From assembly GCA_030686995.1 (NCBI GenBank), contig CM060693.1, forward strand, positions 122,393,728 through 122,457,727: DNA of 64,000 bases, in the 5' to 3' direction. The DNA is from Artemisia argyi. Taxonomy: Eukaryota; Streptophyta; Magnoliopsida; Asterales; Asteraceae. The position numbers and the translations under genes are program-made. Position 1 is the stretch's first letter. Every line of letters starts with the position of its first letter. This document shows, in pieces, positions 46,701-58,370 of this stretch. The notes under the pieces were generated by a model. That model ran no database searches, was not told the DNA's origin, and was given only the letters and a program-made list of their open reading frames with translations.

Positions 46701-49570
46701 AGGGTGATGATAAATTACCCGTCATTATTGCTAAAAACTTAAGTGTTGAGGAAAAGGCTGCTCTCATTAAGGTTTTGAAGTCTCATAAACAAGCAATTGC
46801 TTGGCGTCTCTCCGACATCAAGGGCATCGACCCTGAGTTTTGTACTCATAAGATATTAATGGAGGATGACTTCAAACCTGCGGTCCAACATCAAAGAAGG
46901 GTGAATCCAAAAATTCACGAGGTTATCAAACAAGAGGTTTTAAAACTTCTTGATGCCGGATTGATTTACCCTATATCGGACAGTCCTTGGGTCAGCCCAG
47001 TTCACTGTGTTCCAAAAAAGGGTGGCATTACTGTTGTCACAAACGAGGAAAATGAGTTAATTCCAACTCGTTTGGTTACGGGTTGGCGCGTCTGCATTGA
47101 TTATCGTAAATTGAATGACGCCACCCGTAAGGATCATTTTCCTCTGCCCTTTATGGATCAGATGCTCGAGAGATTAGCGGGGAATGAGTACTATTGCTTC
47201 CTCGATGGTTTCTCGGGTTACTTTCAGATTCCCATTGACCCGCAAGACCAAGAAAAGACCACTTTTACGTGCCCCTATGGAACCTTCGCATATAAACGTA
47301 TGCCATTTGGCTTATGTAATGCTCCGGGCACGTTTCAAAGATGTATGATGGCCATTTTTTCCGACATGATCGGGAAAAGTATGGAGGTCTTTATGGACGA
47401 TTTCTCGGTCATTGGGGATTCGTTTAAAACATGTCTCTCCCATTTAGACAGCATGCTAAAACGTTGTGAAGACACAAAGTTATGTCTAAATTGGGAGAAG
47501 AGTCACTTTATGGTCAAAGAGGGCATTGTCCTCGGCCATAAAATTTCAAAAAATGGGATGGAGGTTGACCGTGCCAAAGTGGACGTCATTGCAAAATTGC
47601 CTCATCCCACGACTGTGAAAGGTGTTAGGAGCTTTTTGGGTCACGCCGGTTTTTACCGTAGGTTTATTCAAGATTTTTCTAAAATCGCCCGGCCTATGAC
47701 CCATCTCCTCGAGAAGGATGCTCCTTTTATCTTCTCCCCTGAGTGCATCGAAGCCTTTGAAACATTAAAAAAAAGGCTTACCGAGGCACCAATTCTTGTT
47801 GCCCCCGAATGGGACTTGCCCTTCGAGCTCATGTGTGATGCTAGTGATTATGCTATAGGGGCAGTCTTGGGGCAACGCAATACAAAACATTTTCAGCCTA
47901 TACACTATGCCAGCAAGACTATGACCGAGGCTCAAAGTCATTACACCACCACTGAAAAAGAATTATTAGCTGTGGTGTATGCTTTTGAAAAATTCCGGCC
48001 ATACCTGATTCTGACTAAAAGCATAGTGTATACGGATCATTCGGCTTTGAAGTATCTATTTGCAAAACAAGATGCAAAGCCGAGACTCCTCCGATGGGTT
48101 CTCCTCCTTCAGGAATTTGATATCATCATTCGTGATAAAAAAGGAGCTGAGAACCTAGCTGCTGATCATCTCTCACGTCTTGAAAACCCTCACCAAAATG
48201 CTTTCGAGAAAAAGGAAATAAATGAAACATTTCCTCTCGAAACCCTCAATGTGGTTTCATTTCGTGGAGACTCGATTACCCCATGGTTTGCCGACTTTGC
48301 AAACTATCTTGCGGGTAACTTCATTGTGAAAGGGATGTCGTCCCAACAAAAAAATAAATTTTTCAAAGACGTAAAACATTACTTTTGGGACGACCCCTAC
48401 TTGTTCAAGATATGCGCGGATCAAGTCATCCGGCGGTGTGTGTATGGTCAGGAAGCCGCTGAAATTTTAAAGGCTTGCCATGCTGGTCCCACGGGGGGCC
48501 ACCACAATCCCAACTACACCGCCAAAAAGGTGTTTGATTCCGGCTTTTATTGGCCCTCAATCTACAAGGATGCCCAGGAATTAGTCAATTCCTGTGACGC
48601 TTGTCAGCGCCACGGAAATAATTCACAAAAGAATGAAATGCCTCAGAATGCAATTCAAGTTTGTGAAATCTTTGATATCTGGGGCATCGACTTTATGGGG
48701 CCATTTCCATCCTCTCACGGCAATAAATACATACTCGTGGCAGTTGACTACTTGTCAAAATGGGTTGAAGCGAAAGCTTTACCCACAAATGATGCCCGAG
48801 TAGTTGTGAAATTTTTAAAAGCTCTCTTTGCCCGATTCGGAACTCCACGTGCTATTATTAGTGATTGTGGTACGCACTTCTGTAATGACAAGTTTGACAA
48901 AGTCATGCAAAAGTACGGTGTGACTCACCGTCTTTCTACCGCGTACCACCCTCAAACGAGTGGACAAGTCGAAGTGTCCAATCGGGGCATTAAAAGAATC
49001 TTGGAAAGAACTGTAGGAGAAAATCATGCATCGTGGTCGGACAAATTAGATGATGCACTTTGGGCTTTCCGTACGGCTTACAAAACACCCATTGGGTGTA
49101 CGCCTTATAAACTTGTGTACGGGAAAGCGTGCCATCTTCCGATCGAGCTTGAGCATAAAGCCTATTGGGCCCTCAAGCATGCCAATTTTGACCTCAGAAC
49201 GGCGGGTGATCACAGAAAAGTTCAACTCAATGAATTAAACGAACTTCGTGATCAAGCTTACGAGAACTCTTTGATCTATAAACAAAAGATAAAGAAGATT
49301 CATGACTCAAAAATCAAAAACCGCGTTTTTAACGTTGGTGATCGAGTCCTTCTTTTCAACTCTAGACTCAAGATCTTCTCGGGAAAGCTCAAAACCCGAT
49401 GGACTGGTCCATTCACCATCACAAAAGTTTATCCTTATGGTACCGTCGAATTATCTCAAAATGACGGTCCTAACTTCAAAGTGAATGGACATCGGTTAAA
49501 GCACTACTTTGGAGAGGACGTACCATCCATGGTCGTCCCGGATCTCCAAACTTTCCCCAAGGACAATTGA
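43721..49570 (+). CDS. gag-pol: Athila-like gag-pol polyprotein (1949 aa, intact)
   Basis: Single frame from ATG 43721 ([13 protein letters not shown]). Gag: retrotransposon gag domain about 90-260; CCHC knuckle Cys315, Cys318, His322, Cys327 (spacing 2-3-4, not the usual 2-4-4); Asn/Gln-rich linker about 340-480. Protease: DLGAS at 743-747. Reverse transcriptase about 1050-1240 with Asp1162 and FMDD 1224-1227. RNase H with Asp1373, Glu1414, Asp1439. Integrase: His1587/His1594-1595, Cys1625, Cys1628; catalytic Asp1657, Asp1715, Glu1751 (35-residue spacing); C-terminal WTGPF motif near 1894-1898. The protein makes virus-like particles, copies the element RNA and integrates the DNA. No frameshift or stop. 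Oddity: SDCGTHF around Asp1715, where SDGG is usual. It probably also serves the outer element. Confidence 0.97.
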   Translation: MRTRSQSKRNRQLKNVTELRPIVEDPVPKMDGNDDPPITDDTAPDLRTMEELCQPTMLGRGGPIAPLNIAATDFGLKHHMIQQVQNSCQFHGLPGDDANKHLDKFLAVTQCMKQTGVSDDALRLTLFPYSLTHHATAWFDRLPKNSIHSFEEMVAKFLAKYFPPSMVTKLRNDISNFRQLPDESLFEAWERYKLSIDRCPNHNMLLVTQIDTFYNGLTLRHRDILNAAAGGTFMKRRPEECFDLIENMTAHHNFWDSSAEREESCKSATSASSSSDIAILAKRMDDISLAVLRMNQTMQNQQIQNQQVKAVNQNCETCGGPHPYFECPTTSGYTQENVHAIHGSYNSGGNGYQPQGDRNLLSYRSNNFLGPPGFNQNNIVQNNRNQNQNQNRTNQGYQNSGNVNQNQNQGFHQNQNQGFQHQGNYNRNQGQNNFQGNNSHGYGNQNQGNYQNHGSHQNNRGQNFPNQNQAITPATQHFPNPAPPNPTRAIVPTGPSNDELLKQFMKSQEEMNKVIMTQISDIKKSLNDQPSGSGKLPSNTIANPRGDVKAITTRSGVAYDGPTAPTTSSSLPPIPPPLYSEEEEIEPEATTDKVQIASPRSTAHVHPQDIPETVPKPGVVFEPPKTTEENPKSKHSLPYPSRLQDQKLREKANHQMEKFLQIFREIHFDISFADALLLMPKFSSTIKNLLNNKEKLFEVARTPLNENCSAVLLKQLPEKLGDPGKFLIPCVFPGMVECFALADLGASINLMPYSIWKKLSLPELTATCMTLELADRSTSRPLGIAEDVFVKVGNFHFPADFVIVDFDADPRVPLILGRGFLRTGRALIDVHKEEITLRVGNEAVTFNLNQTSRYSSDYDAESVNRIDVIDVASEEYSQELLGYLPSGSPTPSSEPIISDSSPSLTPFEGSDFLWEDVEAFLAQDSSISGKFDEDYLDPEGDILLLEKLLNEDPSPPLPPKILHKEEVKNVEITDDLPKVELKDLPPHLEYAFLEGDDKLPVIIAKNLSVEEKAALIKVLKSHKQAIAWRLSDIKGIDPEFCTHKILMEDDFKPAVQHQRRVNPKIHEVIKQEVLKLLDAGLIYPISDSPWVSPVHCVPKKGGITVVTNEENELIPTRLVTGWRVCIDYRKLNDATRKDHFPLPFMDQMLERLAGNEYYCFLDGFSGYFQIPIDPQDQEKTTFTCPYGTFAYKRMPFGLCNAPGTFQRCMMAIFSDMIGKSMEVFMDDFSVIGDSFKTCLSHLDSMLKRCEDTKLCLNWEKSHFMVKEGIVLGHKISKNGMEVDRAKVDVIAKLPHPTTVKGVRSFLGHAGFYRRFIQDFSKIARPMTHLLEKDAPFIFSPECIEAFETLKKRLTEAPILVAPEWDLPFELMCDASDYAIGAVLGQRNTKHFQPIHYASKTMTEAQSHYTTTEKELLAVVYAFEKFRPYLILTKSIVYTDHSALKYLFAKQDAKPRLLRWVLLLQEFDIIIRDKKGAENLAADHLSRLENPHQNAFEKKEINETFPLETLNVVSFRGDSITPWFADFANYLAGNFIVKGMSSQQKNKFFKDVKHYFWDDPYLFKICADQVIRRCVYGQEAAEILKACHAGPTGGHHNPNYTAKKVFDSGFYWPSIYKDAQELVNSCDACQRHGNNSQKNEMPQNAIQVCEIFDIWGIDFMGPFPSSHGNKYILVAVDYLSKWVEAKALPTNDARVVVKFLKALFARFGTPRAIISDCGTHFCNDKFDKVMQKYGVTHRLSTAYHPQTSGQVEVSNRGIKRILERTVGENHASWSDKLDDALWAFRTAYKTPIGCTPYKLVYGKACHLPIELEHKAYWALKHANFDLRTAGDHRKVQLNELNELRDQAYENSLIYKQKIKKIHDSKIKNRVFNVGDRVLLFNSRLKIFSGKLKTRWTGPFTITKVYPYGTVELSQNDGPNFKVNGHRLKHYFGEDVPSMVVPDLQTFPKDN

Positions 49571-50440
49571 ATTCGGGGATAGAGTCAAGCTAGCGACTCA
49601 ATGACCAAAAACTAGCAACAATACGGGTTTTCACCCGTATCTCTGATTCTTTCTATTTTCTACCACCGAGTGTGGGGGAATGGTCAACCCCCCGCTGTTT
49701 GAAAAAAATGCATATATGTATATAAGTCTCAAAAAAAAAAAAAAAAAAAAAATTGTATATATATAGAAATAAAGTGAAATTGGTATTTCCGCAGTTAGAT
49801 TCGAATCTTGGCTTTTTACGTTCATAGCTTCGGCATAATAGCCGGGACTTTGAATATTGAGGACAATGTTCATTTCTAAGTGTGGGGGGGGGGGGGGAAA
49901 TTCTAGCGAATTTTAACAAATATCTTTTAAGTACCCCCGTTTTTGGCCAAAATTTTCAAAAATTTTTCACTTTATTTCAAAATTTTTATGGTAATCAGTC
50001 CGCCTTGTCTAAGCGACAAAAGGGATTGGCTAGTCCAGGAGCAAACGGCTCTTGGTAAAGACAACTCAAATCCGTTGATGGCTGGCAATTTGCCCAAAAT
50101 TGTGTGGTTCATCAACTCCCCGAAAACAAATGAGTTGGCTAGCCCGCAAGATTATGGCTTGTGGTAAAGGCCGTGGAAAAATCCATAATTGGTAATCAGC
50201 TCACCAAGATGTTGACTAGGTCCATCAAGAGTTGGCTAGTCCAGGAGCAAACGGCTCTTGGTAAAGACTTAACAAATCCGTGTGAAGCTGGTGGTTTGCT
50301 CAAAATCACACGGTTATCAGGTGTGCCACAGTTCTTACACCTGGCTACTCCAGAAGTGATGGCTTTTGGTAAAGAGTTTAAAATCCATCAAGTTTTCTAA
50401 AAAGATTGCTAGGGACTAGCAATAGTTCAGTGTGGGGGAT
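49571..50440 (+). other. Inner element 3' untranslated region with repeat modules and purine tracts
   Basis: Three AGTGTGGGGG tracts at about 49668, 49879 (a run of 14 G) and 50429, the last abutting the LTR as the polypurine tract. A run of about 23 A at 49731-49751. Four roughly 100-bp degenerate modules start near 50022, 50131, 50228 and 50339, each with TTGGCTAGYCC...GGCTYTTGGTAAAG. Short frames at 49943-50400 fall within these repeats and are not genes. Confidence 0.75.
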
Positions 50441-53400
50441 TGATGAGTGCTCAAACACTCATCGTTTTTGATATATTTAAACTGCCAAAACGCACAAAAA
50501 CAATCAAAAAGATATCAAAATATTTAAATTATCTCAGGGATTGTGTTTTATGTGTTTTAAAAGCAAAATGTGCAAAAACAAAGAAAAAACGTATAAAGTT
50601 TGCAGTATTGGCAGTTTCAGTCCCCCAAGTTTCAAAACTTGTCAATTTTAGTCCCTACGCATTTATTTTTAAGGAAAAGTCAACCCAAAGTTTTAAAAGT
50701 CAAATAATCACAAAATATTATACTTGGGTTGCAAGTTTTCATAAATTACATAATTAGTCCCTGAAAATCCAAAAATGGCAAAAGTAGTCCCTGGGATTTT
50801 TGAAATTTTGAAAAATGTGGAAAAGTGCAAAAATTGGTCCTTGAATTATTGGCATTTGGAAACTTTGGTCTTCATGGTTACTTTGGGAGTATGGCAATTT
50901 CAGTCCTTGGGTTTTGCAAAAATTACAAATATGGTCCTTGTGTAACTACTAACCAACCGGACCCTACTTATATCTAATCCAAAAACCAAACCCAACCCAA
51001 GCAATGTTTGATCCAGTAACACAACCCCAGGCCCACCACTTAGCCCAAACCTTTAAAAACCGTTTTAAATAAACACCCCGGTCAAACTTGCGTTGACCCG
51101 TCCCTTCTTCCCCAACAGACAAGCGCAAAACCAGGGTATTCATCCCCCCCCCCTCCTCGCCTTTTCAACTACTTCACCCCCCCACAATTAATGCCCTCAC
51201 CCACCATCTCCACCACCATAAATGCTCCCCTAAACCCTCACCAACTCCACTAGTTTTGCCCCGTATTAAAATTGGCGCCAAAATACGAATCAGTGGCTAG
51301 GATGCATTGAAGATTAAATTGATGGTTGGGATTTGGTCAGAGGGTCAAGGAAAAGTCTTTGGGACTCTCAGTTTTGAAAAAGTAGCCACGTGGAAGGCTT
51401 AGGGATTGAATTTTTGGTCGATATATAATGATAAGCTCATAGAAGCTTGAAGTGTGTAATTTTCTTAGTTTAATTGTAATTTCAGTTCATTTTGAATGTA
51501 ATGTAACCCTTTTTATTAATGCAAGATCATTTTGAAGTTTAATTTCCAATTTCATTTTTCAAAGTCTTATCTTAAATTTCCAAGTTCTTATTAAGTGAAG
51601 TAATTTATGATTAAGGAACTCAGAAGTTCTTACAAGCTCAGAAATAAGGTATTTCAAGTGTTATAAGCTTATGTGAAACCCTACAATTCAGTTTTCAATA
51701 AAAACTAAAAAAAATAAGAAAAATAAAAATAAAAACAAAAAGTGGTGATCATTGGTGGTATAAGCATGGAGCACAGTGAATATTGGAAGGCTGTGGGTTA
51801 GGAACCTCAGGGGAGGGCATAGGATTGTTTGGTTTGGTCCTTGGTACCTACTCAATAGCTTGGAAGGCTTTGTAAGCTATCAATTCCTTCATTTTTACTC
51901 TCAAGTAGCTTAAGTTGTTTATTTTAGTTTATTGCATCTATAAATTAGCTTAGAGATCAGTGGTGATCATCTGTTTGAGTTTATTATTTGTTTAAATAGA
52001 AATCTCTTCATTAACTGTGTTTAAGAGGGTGTTTGGTTTTAGCTTGTTTGGTGTGTTGTAGTTGTTTATCTGAGTATCTATTAGTTTCTATTAGTTATTT
52101 GGGAATAATTAAGCTCAGGGGAACAAGAGTCTTGGTACAAAACCTTGCAAAAGTCAAAATCAAGAGTTTATAATCACCACAGTCCACTGTGGTGATTTTT
52201 GGAGTCCAAATCCCACAAATCCTTTTCATAAGTTAAAGTTTTACCCAAAGTAGTTTTAATATAGCTTATATTAGCTTTTTGGATCATTAAATCAGCTTCC
52301 CAAGTTCACTAAAGTCAAACTTTGTAATTTCTTGAAAAGTCAAATTGTTAAGTCTCAGATTTTGATCAAACTTGGGAGGTGTGTAACTTGTTGGATCCTA
52401 GGTGTTAGATTTTGAAATTTGGTGTGTTTAATCTTTGCCACTTTGTAGATTTTTGTGGATTTTTCCAGATTTTATAGAATTTGTTTGTTGGGTCCCACAT
52501 TGTCACCAAGTTACTTGCAGGGCAACCTATCTGCCCTGCTCTCAGTTACCTCAGCCATCCACCCAACTTTGGTGGTCTTGTGTGACTGACCCAGTGGGTC
52601 CCACACCACCACTCTTGCACCTTTCAACCCCCCTCCTACCCAGGAATATGGGTTGACCTTTTGTTTGACCCCAAAGTCTGTGGACCCTACCTTGTTTGAC
52701 CCATAAACTTTGTCCCTTAACTACTCAGTCAACAAATAAGCAAAGAGCTTATTTGTTATATTTGGCTTATTCAGGCCACTTTTTGGCTTAAGTCTTGCTT
52801 ATTTGAGTTCATTTGACTCAGAGAAACCAATCTCAACCATTGTGGACCCCACATTCCTCTTTTGAGCTTATAAACCTTCACAGTCAACAAAAGTCAACTG
52901 TGAGGTAAATAAGCATTTGAATTGCTTATTCATTGGGCTAAAACAAAAGTGTTTTTGTTAAAGTTAGTTGTTTTTAGCTTATTATTAGTTTAGAAAAAGA
53001 AAAAATCCAAAAAACCAATTTTAATTTTAGTGATAGCTTCTATTTAATAGGAGTTATCAATTTACTTTTCTTTTTAATTTATTTCTAAGTAATATATCAC
53101 TTTTATATTTTTAGAAATTATATTTTAGGTTAAAATAATTTTATAAATTTTTCCAGATTTTTATTTTGTCTTTTAGTGGTTTTCCTAATTAATTCTAGTT
53201 TAATTTAGTTTTAATTAATATTAATTAATTAAATAGCATAATTAGTTTTTAAAGAGTATAACCTAGTTTTTATAATTTTTATAGCTTTTATTTTAGTTAA
53301 AACATTTTTATAAATTTTTCTAGAATTTTTACTGTTCATTTTCTATTTTTTATAATATAATTAGTTTAATTAGTAATTAATAAGTAATTAGAATAATAAT

Positions 53401-54009
53401 TAATTAATTAGCTTAAAAATACTTAGAACTAACTTTTTATAATTTTTTAGGATTCCTGTAATGGTTAATTAGATTTATAAAATTTTTCTTAATTTTCTAA
53501 GTCTTTGTAGTATTTTTAATAATTCTAATTAATTTAATTAGTATTAAATAGATAATTAGTAATTAATTAATATTAAATAATTAAATAGTGTAAAAATAAT
53601 TTTTATTTTTCTTAAAATTTTCTTTAATTAATAGGATTGTAAAAATACAAATTTTACACTTTTTACCCTCCCAGTCCTCCAGTTGTACTTTTCATTTTAT
53701 TCGTCTGAGTACGTTTTTTAAATTAAAACGTACGTTTTCAGGTTTAGCTCAAATCTTCGTACTCCAAATTCCCGTAACCATTCACGTAGCTTTCCTAAGC
53801 TATATTTGTTAATAATCTCCACATAATTTTCACAACAAACCCTTTTCTGTGAATAACACCCGATTACGAACACGCTATAGTTACATTTCACACCTCAACG
53901 GGATTTAACGACCCGGTGATACACTATATTACCCGGAGCATTGATCTAGGCTATTTGACTTAGTTGACCATTCTCTGGTCAATTTAGGTTGACGGTTTAA
54001 CATCAATCA
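50441..54009 (+). repeat. Inner element right LTR (3569 bp)
   Basis: Nearly identical to the left LTR but with about 143 bp more at 53199-53353. That segment resembles the matching part of the outer family LTR (AGAATTTTTACTGTTCATTT), so the left LTR has most likely lost it. Confidence 0.95.
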
Positions 54010-57000
54010 GTTATTTAAAATGGAAAAATATCAAATATAACCCTTGTACTATTCTATAATGGCATAATTGGTCCTTTGTGTTAACTGTTGGATAATTACA
54101 GGTTTGGCCCTTCAATTATCAGAAAATTACAAGTTAGTCCCTGAAGTTTGGTGAATTGTCAATTTTGGTCCTCGGGGTATTAAAATGGAAAATTTCATTT
54201 AAAGGTTCTTTGGTTTATCACATATGGCAAGTTTAGTCCTTGTAGTATCTTAGGAAACCTGCCATTTCAGACCCCCAACTTTCACTTAATTACATTTTTG
54301 GTCCTTGTGATTTAATACCTAAAAACCAAACGGATCCTTTATTATAAATAAACCAAACAACCAAACTACCCACTATCCTAATCCAGTCCACCAGCCCAAT
54401 CCCTAGTCCAGTCCACTCCAGGGTCAAACCCGGTCAACAAAACCAAACCACCCCTTCTCCTTTTTCCCTCCCAATACCACCACCACCACTCAGATCACCA
54501 TACCACCATACCAGCCCACAGTATTCACTTCCACCTGTCCACAACTTGCTCCTCACCCTTCCATCCACCTCACACAACCTTCCACCTCAACCCCCACTTC
54601 TCCACGCAACACACAGTACCCTAAGACTTTTGGCGCGAAAAAGTTATTTAAACGGTGTGGATTACTCAGACCATATCAACGGCTGGGGAATGGTGGGAAA
54701 TACCCCAGTGGGTCCCACAAACTCAGAAAAACTCTATAAAGGAGAAAAGAAGCAGTGGTGAAGATGTATTAGATTAGTTTTAGTGTAACTTAGTCGTAGG
54801 TAGTATAATTTACTTATTAAGTTGTATTTTCAATTAAAACAAGTTTGTATCAGTTAAGCTTATGTATTTCAATCCTTAGTTAAAGTTAATTTCAAGTTTC
54901 AGTTGCTATCTCAATGTATGCCATTTTCAAGTTTGATAAAAATCACAAAAAATTCAATTGTTGTTATTAGTTATAGTTAAGTCATTTCATAAGCTTATAT
55001 AAGCTCTGACAAAGCTCATACAAGTTTTAGAATACCTTAATTATCTGTTTAGCCATAAAATAGAAAATACCAAAAATAATCAATTAAATAAAAATAAAAT
55101 AAAAAAATCAAAGGAAACTGATCAAGAAGCATGGAGCAAAGGGAATTTTGGATGTTACTAGTTATAGTGCTCATTGGTGAGTTTTAGGAATAGTTTATGG
55201 TACTTGGTTTACTTATTCTCAGTTGGATCCAATTTTGTAAGTCCTTTTTCAATTTTTGCAAATCACCATTTCATCTTCTGATGTTGGAATTTTTATGTGT
55301 TTTAATGTTTATTAGGATTAATATAATAAGTTTATGAAGTTAGGTTGAATGCTTGTTCAAGAAAATCTTTGGTTCTTTAGTTTTTTTTAGTTGACTGTGA
55401 TAATTAGCCTCTTATGAATTATTAGGTTGTTGTTGTTATTTTTGATATTTCTGCGCCCACTTAAGTTTATTACACCATTATATAAGCTTAGGTTTAAAGA
55501 TCATGGCCTGAATCAGTGGAAATCTTAATAAACCATCAAACAGTGAAGTATAAGGGGTGTTTGGATTTGGCTAATGTACTGAGCTTTGGTATTTGTTACC
55601 AGATATAATTCATTTAGACACATAACATATGCCATAACTAGGTCTGTGAAACCCATAACTTGGTCATTTATACAACCAAAAGTCAAAATCCAATTCTAAT
55701 TCCCTTGACAGTCAACTGTCAAGGATTTTGGGATCCACAAGCCTTAAGTTCTCATCATAAGTAAGTAATTTAGCTTATTTTAGTTTAGTTATAACTTAAT
55801 TAGTCACAATCAATCATAAAATCAAGATCTAAACTCAATAAAGTCAATCTATTAGTTTTTCTTAAAAGTCAAAAAGTGCACATCTCAGATTTTCTCAAAA
55901 CTTCAAGGAATTTTGTAGAATTGTGTATTAGGATCTAGGACTTGAAATTTGTTGTAGTGATACTCTACCAGCCCATCTTTAAGTTCCAACAAGTTTTATA
56001 TTTTTAGGATTTTTACCCTGGGCCCCACTCACCCTCAAAGTAACCTGCAGGGCAAGAAAGCTCCCCTGCTCCATCAGACCTCAGTCACAACACCACCTTT
56101 GGTGGTGTTTTGTGACCACCACAGTGGGCCCCACTCCTCAAATCTTGTACCATTGAACCCCCCTCCTACCAGGCTTGAACCCTTGACCAATAGTTTGACC
56201 TAGCACCCAGTGGACCCCACTTAGATTTGCCATTGAAAGTTGTCCCTAATCTGTCTCAGATTCCTAAAAGCCAAGTGCTTATTTGAGCTTATTGGCTTAT
56301 CCAGTGTACCTCACTAGCATTTTATGGCTTAAACAAGTTTCCTAAACTTATTTAGATCTGAATTAGTCATAGTGGGTCCCACACAAGCTCAATAGAGCTT
56401 ATTTGCTTAGTTGGTCAACTGTTTTGGTTAGTAGCTTATATCTAGCTTATTTTTAAGTTATAGAAATATTGTTTTCACAAAAGTTAGTTATATTTAGGTA
56501 TAATATAGGCTGGAAAAAGAAAAATCAAGAAAAGACAACATAAAAATAAGTGATAGTTTCTATTTAATTTAATTTAATTTTAATTTTCATTTTTACATTT
56601 TAATTAAGTAATTTGTGTTTTTATATTTTTATTAATTTCCTTTTAAGTTAAAGTAATTTTCATAATTTTCTCAGATTTTTGTTTTGTCATTTAGTATTTA
56701 TTATAATTAATATTAGTTTATTTAGTAATTAATCAATAAATAAGTTTTAAATAGCATAAATAGTTTTTATAAAGCAACACATATATTTTATATTTTTCAT
56801 AGCTTTTATAAGTCATAATATAATTTTAGTAATTTTTATAGAATTTTTACTGTTCATTTAATAGTTTTTATAATTTAAATAGTTTAAATAGATATTAATT
56901 AATAAATAGAATAATAATTAGTAAACTAGTTTAAAAATATATAAAATAAAGTTTTTATAATTTTTTAGGATTCCTGTGATGGTTAATTAGATTTACAAAA

Positions 57001-57687
57001 ATCTTCTTAATTATCTAAGTCTTTTTAGTATTTATAATAATTTAAATCATATAAATAGTTAATTAATAATTAAATAGTTAATAATTAATAATAATTAGAT
57101 AAATAGTATTAAAAGTATAATTTTATTTTTAAAATAAGTTTTATAATATTTTAGACTTTTACAAAGTTTAATTTCATTTTTCTAAGACTTATTTTACATT
57201 TTATTAATTATTAGTGTATTATTAAATAAGTAATAATAGTTATTAAATAATAATAAGTAATTAAATAGTTAGTAATTTATAAATTAAATATTTTAAGTTT
57301 ATTTAATTTGCATTTAAGCCCCTAAGGTTTGCAAATTAATACTTTAGTTAAATTTGTTTTTGTTTCGTACGTTTACGTAGAATTAAATTAAACGTACGCG
57401 TTAAACGTTTTTAAATATCTAGCTTTTACGTAATCATTCTAAATAGTTTATTTAAGTTATAAAACCCTAGTGTAATCACACACACACCTTTATTCATATC
57501 CCTGTTCACATTCACTCAATCACAAATTCGTTTATAATAAAATATCGCACACCTCGTTGGGACATTACGACCCGGGAAAACACTGTATTTCACGGAAGCA
57601 TTTGCCTTGATCAGTTTGACTTTTATACTTGACCATTCACAAGTGGTTGACCAATAATTGTCTGACCGTTTGAGGCGAATCACTTGT

Positions 57688-58063
57688 CCTCAAGCAAATG
57701 CGCTTTTATTCTAATCAAAATACAAGTTAGGGGTCATTTAACACTAATATAAAAGTAATTACAACAAATAATTGTTCCACTAAAGACCAAAGACAAGCAC
57801 GGAGGTCATATACTAGCACCCCACAAATAGTGTTTAGATACTCACATCTCTCGGGTGTAATAAAGTATAAATTACAATATGGAAACGGAAGATATCTCTC
57901 ACTACCTGTCATAACAAAATAGATTACCATAGGCTTGGGAAAGGATCAAACCTCCACCACATGGGATAAGCACCTAGGATAAACTATCAAAGAGGTCTTT
58001 TAAATGGTTGTAACGTTAGGTGTAGGGATATGAAATACACGGTTTTGTTGGATAAAGGCAGTC
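57688..58063 (-). other. Element H interior, non-coding
   Basis: Continuation of H after the outer insertion. On the minus strand it ends in the GCATTTGCTTGAGGACAAG block that precedes polypurine tracts in Athila-like elements. No gene. Confidence 0.6.
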
Positions 58064-58370
58064 TGTTAGCCTCGCTCTTTTATAAAGATAACATCACATA
58101 CGTGAAATGGACTAGATATGTAGCAAGTTGTGCCATTAGGGACTACTTATGTTAACTTGGCAAACTTGTAATGTGTAGAGCCTATAAATACCCCTCATGA
58201 CTCTCCATGAGGGGTGTGGGAAATTGTGTATCTTTACTTTCATCTTAATATACTTCCATTTTCTCCACCCTCTCTCTACTTTCTCTCTCTAAAACTAAAT
58301 ATGGAGTTTATCTTTAATCATCAACCTCGACCTCCCGAATCACATAAATCATCTATATTTCGGTCCTACA
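58064..58370 (+). repeat. Element J left LTR
   Basis: Starts TGTTAGCCTCGC and ends CGGTCCTACA. TATA-like CTATAAATACCCC at about 58179. A 12-bp inverted pair CCCTCATG...CATGAGGGG around 58191-58214 lies just after the TATA box. Confidence 0.93.

Larger units (their letters stand above)
39990..54009 (+). mobile_element. Inner autonomous Athila-like Ty3/gypsy retrotransposon
   Basis: LTRs 39990-43415 and 50441-54009, target duplication GTTAT at 39985-39989 and 54010-54014, tRNA-Asp primer site at 43421, intact gag-pol at 43721-49570, purine tract GTGTGGGGGAT before 50441. About fifteen substitutions by eye between 3.4-kb LTRs, so this is the youngest layer. No env-like ORF after pol (only 870 bp), unlike classical Athila. 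It sits 359 bp into the right LTR of its non-autonomous relative. Confidence 0.96.
33451..57682 (+). mobile_element. Outer non-autonomous gypsy element (LARD-like) with 4-kb LTRs
   Basis: LTRs at 33451-37476 (4026 bp) and 39631-39989 plus 54015-57682 (4027 bp once the insertion is removed). Target duplication CTTGT at 33446-33450 and 57683-57687. tRNA-Asp-type primer site at 37482 and purine tract GTGTGGGGAT before 39631. The interior is only about 2.15 kb, without gag or pol. It shares LTR style, leader and the whole 3' internal region with the inner autonomous element. LTRs differ at roughly 1% of positions by eye. Confidence 0.93.
39631..57682 (+). repeat. Outer gypsy element, right LTR, interrupted by the inner element
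   Basis: Two pieces, 39631-39989 and 54015-57682, flank the inner element and its GTTAT duplication. Rejoined length is within 1 bp of the left LTR. E2F-like site at about 54628, TATA at 54735, hairpin at 55703-55724. Confidence 0.92.

Noticed and set aside
43721..49570. Overlapping short frames on both strands within gag-pol
   Set aside because: Shadows of a strongly coding 1949-codon frame.
49571..50440. An env-like ORF after pol in the inner element
   Set aside because: Only 870 bp before the LTR, filled with repeat modules, purine tracts and homopolymers.
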